From: Cepaea nemoralis
Taxonomy: Eukaryota; Mollusca; Gastropoda; Stylommatophora; Helicidae
DNA length: 64,000 nt
Reading direction: 5' to 3'
NCBI GenBank assembly: GCA_014155875.1
Contig: JACEFZ010022425.1
Span: 422,501 to 486,500 of the forward strand
The notes below the pieces were generated by a model, which was not told where the DNA came from, made no database searches, and saw nothing but the letters and a program-made list of their open reading frames with translations. The translations under genes and the position numbers were made by a program. Of this stretch, positions 40,212-54,483 are shown piece by piece (position 1 is the first letter of the stretch; each line of letters opens with the position of its first letter).

Positions 40212-43112
40212 CCCTCCTCCTCTCTTCTCCTCCTCCCTCTACCATCCTCTCTCTACCTCCTCCCTCCACCCTCCTCCTCCCTCTAACCTCCTACCCCTTC
40301 CTTCTAATCCCTCTCCTCTTCCTCTCCCCTCCTCCGCCATCCTCCTCCCTCCTACTCCTTCCTCTCTTCTCACTCTTCCTTCTCCTCGTCCTTCTCCCTC
40401 TTCCTCCTCTCCCTCCTCCTCCCTCCTACTCCTCCGCCTCGCTCCCCCCTCCTCTTTCCTCCTCCTCCCTCTCCATCTTCATCCCTCCTCCTCCCTCCTC
40501 CTCCTCCTGCCTCCCTCCTGCTCCTTCTCCCTCCTCCTTCTCCCTCATCCTCCTCCCTTCTCCTCCCTCCTCCTCCTCCTTCTCCCTTCTTCTCCCTCTT
40601 CCCTCTTCCTCCTCATCCTACCTCCTCCCTCCTCCTCCTCCTCCCTCTACCTCCTCCTACCTCCTCCCTCCTCCTCCTCCTCCCTCTACCTCCTCCTCCC
40701 TCTCTCCACCCTCCACCACCTCCCTTCTCCTCCTTTTCCGCTTCCCTTTCCTTCCTCCTCCTCCTCCTTCTACCTCCTCCTCCCTCTACCTCCTTCCTCC
40801 ACCCTCCTCCTCCTCCTCTTCCACCTCCCTTTCCTTCCTCCCCTCCTCATTCTCCCTATTTCCTCTCCCCCCTCCCTCCTCCTCCTTCCTTCTTCTCCCT
40901 CCGCCTGCTCCCTCCTTCCCCTCCTCCCTCCTTCCCCTCCTCCCTCCTCCTCCTTCTCCTCCTCCCTCCTTCTCCTTTCCTCTCCTCCTATCCCCTCCTC
41001 CTCCTACCCTCTTCCTCTTCTCCCCCCCCCTCCTCCCTCTCCCTCCTCCATCCTCCTCCTCCCTCTTCCCCTCCTCCCTCTTCCTCCTTCCTCCTCCTCC
41101 CTCTTCCTCCCCCTCCTTCCTCTCCCTCCTCTTCCTCCTCCATCCTCCTCCTCCCTCTTCCTTCTCCTCCTCCTTCTTCCTCCTTCTTCCTCCTCCTTTC
41201 TTCTCCTCCATCCTCCGCCCTCTTCCTCCTCCTCCTACCTCCTCCCTCCTCCTCTCTCCTCCTCCCTCCTCCCTCCTCCCTCCTCCTCCTCCCTCTAACT
41301 CCTCCCTCCTCCTCTCCACTCCTCCTCCTACCCTCTTCCTCTTCCCCTCCCCCTCCTCCCTCTCCCTCCTCCTCCTACCTCCATCCTCCTCCTAATCCCT
41401 CCTCTTCCTTCCTCCCTCTTCCTCCTCCCTCTTCCTCTTCCCTCCTCCTCCTTCTCCCTCCTCCTTCTCCCTCCTCCTCCTTCCCCCCTCCCTTCCCCCA
41501 CTCCTCCCTCTGCTCCTCCCTCTGTTCCTCATCCCTCCTCCTCCCTTCTCTTCCTCCCTCCTCCTCCTCCTCTCTCCCCCTCCCTCCTCCCTTTTCCTCC
41601 CTCTACCTCCTCCCTCCTCCTCCCTCCTCCTCCTTCCTTCACATCCCTCTTCCTCCTCCTTCCTCTCCTCCTCATTCCTCCTCCTCCCCCTCCTCCCTCC
41701 TCCTTCTCCCTCCTCCTCCTTCTACCTTTTCCTCCCTCCTTCACCCTCCACCTCCTCCCTCCTCCTCTCTCCTCCTCCTCCCTCTCCCTCCTCCTCCTTC
41801 TCCTCCTGCGTTCTCCTCCTCCCTCCTCCTCCTTCTCCCTCCTCCTTCCCTCCTCCCTCTTCTTCCTCCTTCCTCCTCCTCCTTCACCCTCCTCCTCCCT
41901 CCTCCTCCGTCCTCCTCCTTCCTCCTCCCTCCTCCTCCCTCCTCATCCCTCTTCCTCCTCCTCCCTCCTCCTCCTTCTCCCTCCTCCTCCATCCTCCCTC
42001 TTCTTCCTCCTTCCTCCTCCTCCTTCACCCTCCTCCCTCCTCCTCCTCCTCCTCCTTCCTCCTCCTCCTCCCTCCTATTCCTCCCTACTCCTCCTCCTCC
42101 CTCCTCCTCCCTCCTCCTCCTCTCTCCGCCTATCTCTTCCTCCCTCCTCCCTCCTCCACTCTCTTCCTCCTCCCTCCTCCTCCATCTTCCTCCTCCTCCC
42201 TCCTCCTACCTCCTCGCCCTCCTCCTTCCTCCTAATAACTCCTCTTCCTTCCTCCTTCGCCCTCCTCCTCCCTTCTCCTCCCCCTCCTCCTCCTCTCTCC
42301 TCCCCCTCATCCCTCCTTCTCCCCCTCATCCCTCCTCCCCCTCCTCCTCCTCCCTCCTCCCCCTCCTCCTTCCTCCTCCTCCCTCTCCTCCTCATCCATC
42401 CTCCTCCCTTCTCCTCCTCTCTCCTCCTCCCTCCTCCTCCTCCGTTCACATTCCTCCTCCTCCCTCTTCCTCCTCCTCCCTCCTCATCCTCCCTCCTCCT
42501 CATCCCTCCTCCTCCCTCCTCTCTCCTCCTCTCTCATCCTCCTTTCTCCTCCTCCCTCCTCTCTTCTCCTCCTCCTCTCTCCTCCTCCCTCCTCCTTCTC
42601 CCTCCTCCTCCTCCTCCCTCTACCTCCTCCCTCCTCCCTCCTCCTCCCTTCACATTCCTCCTCCCTCTTCCTCCCTCCTCATCCTCCCTCCTCATCCTCC
42701 CTCCTCCTCCTCCCCCTCCTCCTCCCCCTTCTTCTCTTCCCTCCTCCTCCTCCCCCTCCTCCTCCCTTCTCCTCCTCCCTCCTCCTTCTCCATCTTCCTC
42801 CTCCCTCTTTCTCCCTCTTCCTTCTCCCTCCCGCTCCTCTCTCCTCCTATTCTCTCCTCCTCCTCCCTCCTCCTCCCTCTCCCTCCTCCTCCCTCTGCTC
42901 CTCCTCCTCCCTCCTCCTCCTGCGTTCTCCTCCTCCCTCCTTCTCCCTCCTCCTCCCTCTTCCTCCTTCCTCCTTCTCCCCCTCCTCCTCCACCCTATTC
43001 CTCCCTCCTCCTCCTAATCCCTCCTCCTCCCTCCTATTCCTCCCTACTTCTCCTGTCTCCTCCTCCTCCCTCCTCTTCCCTCCTCCACCTCCCTCTTCCT
43101 CCTCCCTCCTCC
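40212..43112. repeat. 2.9-kb polypyrimidine (CCT-rich) tract, element A
   Basis: Plus strand almost entirely C and T with rare A and G. A 397-codon open frame is Ser/Pro/Leu only and has no gene character. Strand-asymmetric homopurine-homopyrimidine DNA of this length could adopt triplex structures. Confidence 0.97.
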
Positions 43113-43970
<858 letters not shown>

Positions 43971-44788
43971 AGTGGGACGAGAATAGAAGAGGTTACCCTG
44001 GATGAGAGACATTTCCAGAAAATATCAGTATGTTTGTCTTTGTGTATATTGGTGTATGTATAGATTGGATTTGATATGTGTAGATCCTAGAAACTCTTTG
44101 AATATCAAGAAAACAATGGGACGTATAGGTGTTTCCAATGCACTAGGACCAGGTTCTCTACTGGCCAAGACCTGTTTACACGTCCCAGCCGTGCGTCCTG
44201 GGTAACAGGTCCCTTCGGGGTCCTGGCTAACGTAGTATGATCTCTGATTCTTCCGAAGTCGGAGAGTATCTGCCTGCACGGCGAGGAACCACCAGTCTGG
44301 ACACCAATAAGCCAGACATGTGACAACGGATACGCACGCAAACCTCAGGTCCTGTATGACATCACACTGATGTTGGACAACAGGATGTCTTCATCCGACA
44401 TGCAGGACTTCATGCTGGAGTTCACTGCCAGCGAACGCAAGCAAGCAAGCAAGCAAGAAAACAGTAACAATGGTGATATCAAGAACAAGGTGACACCAAA
44501 ATGTGAAATGAAAATAAAGATTAAGAGCAGAATAGGGCAAGCATAGAGGCATTTTTCAGAAAATGAAACTTCTTCTTCTTCTTTTTCGTTCGCCTGAAAT
44601 AAGTTTATAACTGAAATGTTGTTTTCTTGTATGAATCTAATAGTCATTTTTTTTTTTTAGTTCACTCAGCGGTCTATAGAGTTTATCTTCCACTGTTGTC
44701 TCTCTAGGCCAGAAGGTTCGCCTGGATATGTTGTAGTTTGGGCAATCCTGGAGTATGTGCTCTGCTGTCTGCGACGCCAAAATTACTT
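43971..44788 (-). repeat. inverted terminal segment of unit 1 (region Z plus LINE-X 3' end)
   Basis: Reverse complement of 53062-53871. From left to right: unclassified region Z with a (GCAA)n run at 44441-44457, a short LINE-Y stretch (44505-44562), then the LINE-X 3' end (CTTCTTCTTCTTC tail at 44571 onward, CGTTCGCCTGAAATAAG, CACTCAGCGGTCTATAGAG). It is cut at GCGACGCCAAA, where the minisatellite begins. Confidence 0.85.
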
Positions 44789-47036
44789 AAGGGATTATCT
44801 ATGGATTACTACCAGCCTGGATGTTAGAGTGGCGTAAACTCTTAAGTATATTCTCTATATGGTGATGGATACATAAGGGATCGACTATTGGATTACTACC
44901 AGCCTGAGTGGTTAGAGTGGCGTAAACTCTTTAAGTAATCTCTATATATGGTGAATGATACATAAGGGATTATCTATTGGATTACTACCAGCCTGAGTGT
45001 TAGAGTGGCATAAACTCTATATCTCTATATGGTGATGGATACATAAGGGATTATCTACTGTATTACTACCAGCCTGAGTGTTAGAGTTGCGTAAACTCTA
45101 TATCTCTATATGATGATGGTACATAAGGGATTATCTACGGATTACTACCAGCCTGAGTGTTAGAGTGGCGTTAAACTCTATAATCTCTATATGGTGATGG
45201 ATACATAAGGATTATCTCTGGATTAATACCACCTGATGTTAGAGTGCAGTAACATCTATATCTCTATATTATGATGGATACATAGGGATTATCTAACTGG
45301 ATTACTACCAGCCTGAGTGTTAGAGTTTTCGTAACTCCTATATCTCCTATAATGATGGATGACATAAGGGATTAATCTACTGATACTACCAGCCGGAGTG
45401 TTAGAGTGGCGTAAACTCGATATCTCTATATGGTGATGGATACATAAGGATTAATCTACTGGATTACTACCAGCCTGAGTGTTAGAGTGGCGTAACTCTA
45501 TATCTCTATATGGTGATGGATACATAAGGGATTATCTATTGGATTACTACCAGCCTGAGTGTTAGAGTGGCGTAAACTCTTTAAGTATATCTCTATATGG
45601 TGATGGATACATAAGGGATCACCTATTGGATTACTACCAGCCTGAGTGTTAGAGTGGCGTTAACTCTTTAAGTATATCTCTATATATGGTGAATGATACA
45701 TAAGGGATTATCTATTGGATTACTACCAGCCTGAGTGTTAGAGTGGCATAAACTCTATATCTCTATATGGTGATGGATACATAAGGGATTATCTACTGGA
45801 TTACTACCAGCCTGAGTGTTAGAGTGGCGTAAACTCTATATCTCTATATGGTGAATGATACATAAGGGATTATCTATTGGATTACTACCAGCCTGAGTGT
45901 TAGAGTGGCGTAAACTCTTTAAGTATATCTCTATATGGTGATGGATACATAAGGGATCACCTATTGGATTACTACCAGCCTGAGTGTTAGAGTGGCGTAA
46001 ACTCTTTAAGTATATCTCTATATATGGTGAATGATACATAAGGGATTATCTATTGGATTACTACCAGCCTGAGTGTTAGAGTGGCATAAACTCTATATCT
46101 CTATATGGTGATGGATACATAAGGAACACCTATTGGATTACTACCAGCCTGAGTGTTAGATTGGCGTAAACCTTTAAGTATATCTCTATATATGGTGGAA
46201 TGATACATAAGGGATTATCTATTGGATTACTACCATCCTGCTTGTTTTAGAGTGCATATAACCTCTATATCTCTATATGGTGATGGATACATAAGGGATT
46301 TCTACTGGATTACTACCAGCCTGAGTGTTAGAGTTGCGTAAACTCTATATCTCTATATGATGATGGATACATAAGGGATTATCTACTGGATTACTACCAG
46401 CCTGAGTGTTAGAGTGGCGTAAACTCTATATCTCTATATGGTGATGGATACATAAGGGATTATCTACTGGATTACTACCAGCCTGAGTGTTAGAGTGGCG
46501 TAAACTCTTATATCTCTATATGATGATGGATACATAGGGATTATCTACTGGATTACTACCAGCCTGAGTGTTAGAGTTTGCGTAACTCTATATCTCTATA
46601 TGATGATGGATACATAAGGGATTATCTACTGGATTACTACCAGCCTGAGTGTTAGAGTGGCGTAAACTCTATATCTCTATATGGTGATGGATACATAAGG
46701 GATTATCTACTGGATTACTACCAGCCTGAGTGTTAGAGTGGCGTAAACTCTATATCTCTATATGATGATGGATACATAAGGGATTATCTACTGGATTACT
46801 ACCAGCCTGAGTGTTAGAGTGGCGTAAACTCTATATCTCTATTGGTGATGGATACATAAGGGATTATCTACTGGATTACTACCAGCCTGAGTGTTAGAGT
46901 GGCGTAAACACTATATCTCTATATGGTGATGGATACAAAGGGCTTATCTACTGATTACTACCAGCCTGAGTGTTAGAGTGGCGTAAACCTATAATCTCTA
47001 GTGGTCATAAGGATCATCTATTGGATTACTACTAGA
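44789..47036. repeat. 81-bp minisatellite, long array (about 27 units)
   Basis: Same unit as 34565-34800, with two length classes (CTCTATATCTC and CTCTTTAAGTATATCTC). Many units carry isolated single-base gains and losses, densest at 45120-45420 and 46120-46260. The 28-residue periodic open frame on the minus strand is a by-product of the ~84-bp unit. Confidence 0.95.
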
Positions 47037-47387
47037 AAGATGCCTGTAGAGTTAACGACAATCGTGAAGGGCCCTGAACCCGGAGATCTTCGATGCAGTG
47101 TTTAAACCATAAACCCTGCCGTGACATGGGGGTGGGTGGTGGAGGAGATGGAGATAACCGAGACAGAGAAGGGGAAAGAGAGTGAGAGTGGAGAGGGGAA
47201 AAGGAAGAGAGGAGAGATAGAGGAAGAGAGACAGAGGGTGAGAAACACGAGGGAGAAAAAAGTGAGAGATGATGAAAGAGGTGGAGAGAGACAGACTTAT
47301 AGACAGGTATTGAGATATTGAGACAACAAGGGTGACAGACAGTACAGTCCGACAGACAGACAGTCCGACAGACAGACAGAACCAGAA

Positions 47388-47421
<34 letters not shown>

Positions 47422-47580
47422 CAGACAGACCAGACACACAGACAGACAGAGGTATGAGTATGGACGTGTATACATCTTCACTAACGCTCTATCTGTGCCT
47501 GGTTTAATGTGATTCCCTACCCAATATCGGGCGCTGAGGTAGCCAGTGTTTAGCGTGTTTCCCTATTTCACCGGGGGTCT
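47037..47580. repeat. GA-rich and (GACA)n block of unit 2
   Basis: Counterpart of 34801-35329 with scattered single-base indels. The minus-strand open frame 47032-47481 is low complexity. Confidence 0.8.
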
Positions 47581-47584
47581 TGCG

Positions 47585-48207
47585 TTCCAAGATGTATCAA
47601 TTCTAACGTTTCGTACTTCGGACTGTTCGTCCTTGGTCGACTATCCACTACATTACATGTCCTCTCCACAAATCTAGGTCTCTGGTTTTCTGGATCAACT
47701 CTGCCGTTGATAATCCTCCATGCCACTGTCGCAATCCATCCAGCATCAATTCCCGTGGTCTGCCTCTGTCTCTTTTCTCTTAGATCTTTCCAGTTGTCAC
47801 GATGTTCTCCAGCGCCTCTCTTCTCATCACATGACCAAAAAAAGCAGTTTGTCTCTTTCTTATTGTTGTATATAATGTTCTAGATTCACCAGCCTCGTTA
47901 AGACATTCGTCGTTAGTTACTTTGGCAGTCCAAGGAATTCGCAACATTCGTCGAAGGAACCACATCTCTGTTGCTTCCAATCTCTTCCTAATTTGTTCGC
48001 TTATATTCCAAGATTGACAGCCATACAGAAAAATAGGTTCTATATAGCTCTTTAGCACTCTCTTTTTGACATTCAATGATAGCGACTTATTGCATAAGTT
48101 TTTTAAATGCATTTTTAATGCAGCCTTTGCTTGCCTTATTCCCCTATTTTGCTCTTAATCTCTCTTGTGCATCTTCCATCTGATGTTATAAATGTCCCTA
48201 TCTTCTT
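47585..48207 (-). mobile_element. LINE-Y 3' relic (unit 2), longest readable copy in this part
   Basis: The minus-strand frame 47780-48112 reads HLKNLCNKSLSLNVKKRVLK, SYIEPIFLYGCQSWNISEQI, RKRLEATEMWFLRRMLRIPW, TAKVTNDECLNEAGESRTLY, TTIRKRQTAFFGHVMRREAL and ENIVTTGKI. This is the thumb-to-C-terminal region of the family. The rest (RGRPRKLMLDGL, WHGG, AELIQK) is in other frames toward 47585. No palm domain. Confidence 0.85.
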
Positions 48208-48723
48208 ATATATAAAAGGCAATGTGTGTGGATATGGCTGTATGTATGTCCTTTATGCGTTCGCGAACGGCCCATCCGATTGAGATGGAATTTTCTACAC
48301 GCCTTCCTCTCATTCCAGCGCTGCCAACTGTCATATTTTTGTTTCTTCTTCCTCCTCCTCCATCCTCCCCCTCCCTAAATACGTACGTAAATATATGATG
48401 ATGATGATGAAAGAATCCCCGATCCAAAACGCTAGGACAAGCGAAGAAAATGACGTGACTACACAGAATCGTCACACGGCAATCATCATCATCAAGTGCC
48501 GTGCCGGCTGGCGTAGGCGTTCATGGTTCTCCATAGATCTCAGTCTTTGGTTTTCTGGATCAACTCTGCTGCTGATATATATGCCTCCATGCCACGGCAA
48601 TATCAATACCAATTCATCTTTTTATGTGTAAGGAAGTTATCTACAGTCATGTAGAAGGGAAGAACAATTAATGGAAGGACCGAAATCAAAGAACCTAGAC
48701 GAGTATGAATTCGGAATGGCAAA

Positions 48724-51648
48724 CTCCCTCCTCCTCTCTTCTCCTCCTCCCTCTACCTCCTCTCTCTACCTCCTCCCTCCACCCTCCTCCTCCCTCTACC
48801 TCCTCCCCTTCCTCCTCCTCCCTCTCCCTCTTCCTCTCCCCTCCTCCGCCATCCTCCTCCCTCCTACTCCTTCCTCCTTCTCCCTCTTCCTTCTCCCTCT
48901 TCCTTCTCCCTCTTCCTCTCCCCTCCTCCTCCATCCTCCTCCCTCCTACTCCCTCGCCTCCCTCCCCCTCCTCTTTCCTCCTCCTCCCTCTCCATACTTC
49001 ATCCCTCCTCCATCCCTCCTCCTCCTCCTGCCTCCCTCCTGCTCCTTCTCCCGCCTCCTTCTCCCTCATCCTCCTCCCTCCTCCTCCCTCCTCCTTCTCC
49101 TTCTCCCTTCTTCTCCCTCTTCCCTCTTCCTCCTCATCCTACCTCCTCCCTCCTCCTCCTCCTCCCTCTACCTCCTCCTACATCCTCCCTCCTCCTCCCT
49201 CTACCTCCTCCTCCTCCCTCCACCCTCCTCCTCCTCCCTTCTCCTCCTTTTCCTCTTCCCTTTCCTTCCTCCTCCTCCTCATTCTACCTCCTCCTCCCTC
49301 TACCTCCTTCCTCTACCCTCCTCCTCCTCCCTCCTCCTCTTCCACCTCCCTTTCCTTCCTCCCCTCCTCATTCTCCCTATTTCCTCTCCCTCCTAACTCC
49401 TCCTCCTTCCTTCTTCTCACCTCCGCCTCCTCCCTCCTTCCCTCCCCCCTCCTTCCCCTCCTCCCTCCTCCTCCTTCTCCTCCTCCCTCCTTCTCCTTTC
49501 CTCTCCTCCTATCCCCTCCTCCTCCTACCCTCTTCCTCTTCTCCTCCCCCTCCTCCCTCTCCCTCCTTCATCCTCCTCCTCCCTCTTCCTCCTCCTCCCT
49601 CTTCCTCCTCCTCCTCCTCCCTCTTCCTCCCCTCCTCCCTCTCCCTCCTTTCCTCCTCCATCCTCCTCTCCCTCTTCTTCTCCTCCTCCTTCTTCCTCCT
49701 TCTTCCTCCTCCTTTCTTCTCCTCCCTCCTCCGCTCTCTTCCTCCTCCTCCTAACCTCCTCCCTCCTCCTCCTCTCTCCTCCTCCCTCCTCCCTCCCTCC
49801 TCCTCCTCCTACCTCTAACTCCTCCCTCCTCCTCTCCACTCCTCCTCCTACCCTATTCCTCTTCCCCCTCCCCCTCCTCCCTCTCCTCCTCCTCCCACCT
49901 TCCATCCTCCTCCTAATCCCTCCTCTTCCTTCCTCCCTCTTCCTCCTCCCTCTTCCTCTTCCCTCCTCCTCCTTCTCCCTCCTCCTTCTCCCTCCTCTTT
50001 CCCTCCCCCATCCCTTTTCCCCCCTCCTCCCTCTGCTCCTCCCTCTCCTCCTCATCCCCCCTCCTCCCTTCTCCTCCTCCCTCCTCCTCCTCCTCTCTCC
50101 TCCTCCCTCCTCCCTTTTCCTCCCTCTATACCTCCTCCCTCCTCCTCCCTCCTCCTCCTTCCTCCACATTCCTCTTCCTCCTCCTCCCTCCTCCTCATTC
50201 CTCCTCCTCCCCCTCCTCCCTCCTCCTTCTCCCTCCTCCTCCTTCTACCTTTTCCTCCCTCCTTCTCCCTCCACCTCCTCCCTCCTCCTCTCTCCTCCTC
50301 CTCCCTCTCCCTCCTCCTCCTTCTCCTCCTGCGTTCTCCTCCTCCCTCCTCCTCCTTCTCCCTCCTCCTCCCTCCTCCCTCTTCTTCCTCCTTCCTCCTC
50401 CTCCTTCACCCTCCTCCTCCCTCCTCCTCCTTCCTCCTCCTTCCTCCTCCCTCCTCCTCCCTCCTCCTCCTTCTCCCTCCTCCTCCCTCCTCCCTCTTCT
50501 TCCTCCTTCCTCCTCCTCCTTCACCCTCCTCCCTCCTGCTCCTCCTCCTCCTCCTTCCTCCTCCTTCCTATTCCTCCCTACTCCTCCTCCTCCCTCCTCC
50601 TCCCTCCTCCTCCTCTCTCCGCCTATCTCTTCCTCCCTCCTCCTCCTCCCTCCTCCACTCTCTTCCTCCTCCCTCCTCCTCCATCTTCCTCCTCTTCCCT
50701 CCTCCTACCTCCTCGCCCTCCTCCTTCCTCCTAATAACTCCTCTTCCTTCCTCCTTCGCCCTCCTCCTCCCTTCTCCTCCCCCTCCTCCTCCTCTCTCCT
50801 CCCCCTCATCCCTCCTTCTCCCCCTCATCCCTCCTCCCCCCTCCTCCTCCTCCCTCCTCCCCCTCCTCCTTCCTCCTCCTCCCTCTCCTCCTCATCCATC
50901 CTCCTCCCTTCTCCTCCTCCCTCCTCACTCCTCTCTCCTCCTCCCTCCTCCTCCCTCCTCCTCCGTTCACATTCCTCCTCCTCCCTCTTCCTCCTCCTCC
51001 CTCCTCATCTTCCCTCCTCCTCATCCCTCCTCCTCCCTCCTCTCTCCTCCTCACTCATCCTCCTTTCTCCTCCTCCCTCCTCTGTTCTCCTCCTCCTCTC
51101 TCCTCCTCCCTCCTCCTTCTCCCTCCTCCTCCTCCTCCTCCCTCTACCTCCTCCCTCCTCCCTCCTCCTCCCTTCACATTCCTCCTCCTCCCTCTTCCTC
51201 CCTCCTCATCCTCCCTCCTCATCCTCCCTCCTCCTCCTCCCCCTCCTCCTCCCTTTTCTTCTCTTCCCTCCTCCTCCTCCCCCTCCTCCTCCCTCCTCCT
51301 CCTCCCTCCTCCTTCTCCATCTTCCTCCTCTCTCTTTCTCCCTCTTCCTTCTCCCTCCGCCTCCTCTCTCCTCCTATTCTCTCCTTCTCCTCCCTCCTCC
51401 TCCCTCTCCCTCCTCCTCCCTCTGCTCCTCCTCCTCCCTCCTCCTCCTGCGTTCTCCTCCTCCCTCCTTCTCCCTTCTCCTCCCTCTTCCTCCTTCCTCC
51501 TCCTCCCCCTCCTCCTCCACCCTACTCCTCCCTCCTCCTCCTAATCCCTCCTCCTCCCTCCTATTCCTCCCTACTTCTCCTGTCTCCTCCTCCTCCCTCC
51601 TCCCTCCTCTTCCCTCCTCCACCTCCCTCTTCTTCCTCCCTCCTCCAT
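48724..51648. repeat. 2.9-kb polypyrimidine tract, element B
   Basis: CCT-rich on the plus strand. Colinear with 40212-43112, with numerous small indels and one-triplet length changes. Open frames (up to 349 codons) are artefacts. Confidence 0.97.
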
Positions 51649-52469
<821 letters not shown>

Positions 52470-53271
52470 AAGAGTCTACACAGATGGGTCAGCACAAAAT
52501 GCTGTTCGAAATGGAGGAGCGGGAGTGTACATAGAATACCCAAATAATACTAGGGACACGGCCAGAGTTCCAACAGGAAAGTGCTGCCATAACTATGATG
52601 ATGAAATTGAGGCAATCATGATAGCAACAGAGAAATTACAAAATACCAGCAATGGTACACAACGTGTGGTGATATTGACAGATGCAAAATCCGTAATAGA
52701 GGCACTTCTGTCTGGGAAACTGCCAGTTCTAAGGACACTACTTTCTGAACTTAGCAGTCAGCGTAAGGTTACCATACAGTGGATACCATCCCACTGTGGA
52801 GTACCCGGTAAAGACAGAACTGATCGATTGGCTAAGGAAGGAGCAAAAGAAGAACAACCTGATGTACCCATTACATACCACCAAAAGAAAAGAATGATCA
52901 AATCAGTCAGAAGGCCATCAAACCTTCTCAAGACGACTACCACGTTATGGACAGACCAGAACAAGTCATTCTTCTGCGCCTCAGAACAGGACACAATAAA
53001 TTACGCAACCACATGTATACAAAATTCAAGATTGGTGACTCAGCCATGTGCACATGTGGTTTGGCGTCGCAGACAGCAGAGCACATACTCCAGGATTGCC
53101 CACACTACAATATATCCAGACGAACCTTCTGGCCTAGAGAGACAACAGTGGAAGATAAACTCTATAGACCGCTGAGTGAACTAAAAAAAAAAAGACTATT
53201 AGATTCATACAAGAGACAACATTTCAGTTATAAACTTATTTCAGGCGAACGAAATAAGAAGCAGAAGAAGT
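52470..53271 (+). mobile_element. LINE-X, 5'-truncated, nested in LINE-Y
   Basis: Begins at RNase H and keeps its catalytic pattern: VYTDGSAQNAVRNGGAGVYI (Asp), DEIEAIMIATEKL (Glu), VVILTDAKSVIEALL (Asp), IQWIPSHCGVPGKDRTDRLA (His, Asp). After a frameshift near 52930, a second frame (52947-53318) reads MDRPEQVILLRLRTGHNKLR, MYTKFKIGDSAMCTCGLASQ, TAEHILQDCPHY and RTFWP, a Cys/His-rich C-terminus. The 3' end is GAACGAAATAAGAAGCAGAAG with a GAA-type tail. This is an I/Jockey-group LINE with RNase H. The frameshift makes it a pseudogene. The open frame's first codons (from 52450) come from LINE-Y, so the apparent start is fortuitous. Confidence 0.83.
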
Positions 53272-53871
53272 TTCATTTTCTGAAAAATGCCTCTATGCTT
53301 GCCCTATTCTGCTCTTAATCTTTATTTTCATTTCACATTTTGGTGTCGCCTTTTTCTTTGATATCACCATTGTTACTGTTTTCTTGCTTGCTTGCTTGCT
53401 TGCGTTCGCTGGCAGTGAACTCCAGCATGAAGTCCTGCATGTCGGATGAAGACATCCTGTTGTCCAACATCAGTGTGATGTCATACAGGACCTGAGGTTT
53501 GCGTGCGTATCCGTTGTCACATGTCTGGCTTATTGGTGTCCAGACTGGTGGTTCCTCGCCGTGCAGGCAGATACTCTCCGACTTCGGAAGAATCAGAGAT
53601 CATACTACGTTAGCCAGGACCCCGAAGGGACCTGTTACCCAGGACGCACGGCTGGGACGTGTAAACAGGTCTTGGCCAGTAGAGAACCTGGTCCTAGTGC
53701 ATTGGAAACACCTATACGTCCCATTGTTTTCTTGATATTCAAAGAGTTTCTAGGATCTACACATATCAAATCCAATCTATACATACACCAATATACACAA
53801 AGACAAACATACTGATATTTTCTGGAAATGTCTCTCATCCAGGGTAACCTCTTCTATTCTCGTCCCACTCA
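53272..53871 (+). repeat. region Z with short LINE-Y stretch
   Basis: 53280-53325 is LINE-Y. The remainder is unclassified, with (GCTT)n at 53384-53402 and CTTCGGAAGAATCAGAGATC, AGGACCCCGAAGGGACCTG. It occurs inverted at 43971-44570. The open frame 53499-53735 has no recognisable features. Confidence 0.6.
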
Positions 53872-53893
53872 CCCTCTCTCTCTCTCCCTCTCC

Positions 53894-53961
<68 letters not shown>

Positions 53962-54010
53962 TTCTGTGTGTGTGTGTGTGTGTATGCGCGTGTGTGTGTG
54001 TGTGAGTGTG
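53872..54010. repeat. (CT)n, poly-C, (CA)n, (TG)n block
   Basis: Reverse complement of 43823-43970, except that a run of 12 C interrupts the CT run near 53893-53904. Confidence 0.95.
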
Positions 54011-54230
54011 TCTTTCACTCTATCGAGTCGGAAGGACTTTTCCGTATTCTAACAGGTCCAGTCGTTACATTTGCTACCTTCCTCCTTATCTTCTGTCATC
54101 TTCCATCTATTCTGTCACCTACAGACTATAGTACCTAGCGGTGCGGGACAAAAAATGGAAGAGGGGGAGGGCGGTTTTTGAGCCTTAATCCCGAAGAATT
54201 ATGCCCCCCTAGCTAGTGCAGTTGCCACGA
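54011..54230. other. no gene seen
   Basis: Unique-looking sequence between the duplication and SINE-4. Confidence 0.4.
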
Positions 54231-54234
54231 TCTG

Positions 54235-54450
54235 TGCATGTTTCTTGCAAACACAAAACTAAAGAGTTCAAATATCCTCCCACCCATGTTGGGTTACCCT
54301 CATCATGCCTACACAGGGTATAATGGAAATAAAATCCTCACCTGCACAGTTCGCGGCGACTGCACTAACCAGACGGCCTTAATTCCTCAGACTCACGACC
54401 CCCCTGCCCTACACTGCAAGGTACTATAGGCAGTAAAATGACAGTTCTTT
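54235..54450 (+). mobile_element. SINE-4 copy 2
   Basis: The body CACCTGCACAGTTCGCGGCG, ACTGCACTAACCAGACGGCC, TTAATTCCTCAGACTCACGA and CTACACTGCAAGGTACTATA matches 15945-16040. The head is diverged, with only a weak GAGTTCAAATATCC at the box B position. Confidence 0.65.
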
Positions 54451-54483
54451 CAACCAAGATGGTTCAGCAGATTAAGTGATATA

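Noticed and set aside
40202..41395. 397-codon Ser/Pro/Leu open frame
   Set aside because: Lies wholly in the TCC tract of a Helitron-like element. The frame is not conserved in the sister tract at 48724-51648.
45836..46039. Apparent protein with 28-residue repeats
   Set aside because: By-product of the ~84-bp minisatellite unit being divisible by three. Indels elsewhere in the array destroy it.
44789..47036. CRISPR-like array of regularly spaced repeats
   Set aside because: The units are head-to-tail without unique spacers, and the setting is an animal genome. The 26-bp array at 22868-23437 was rejected for the same reason.
48705..49754. 349-codon Ser/Pro/Leu open frame
   Set aside because: Same low-complexity artefact. 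Small indels shift the frame relative to the sister copy without consequence.
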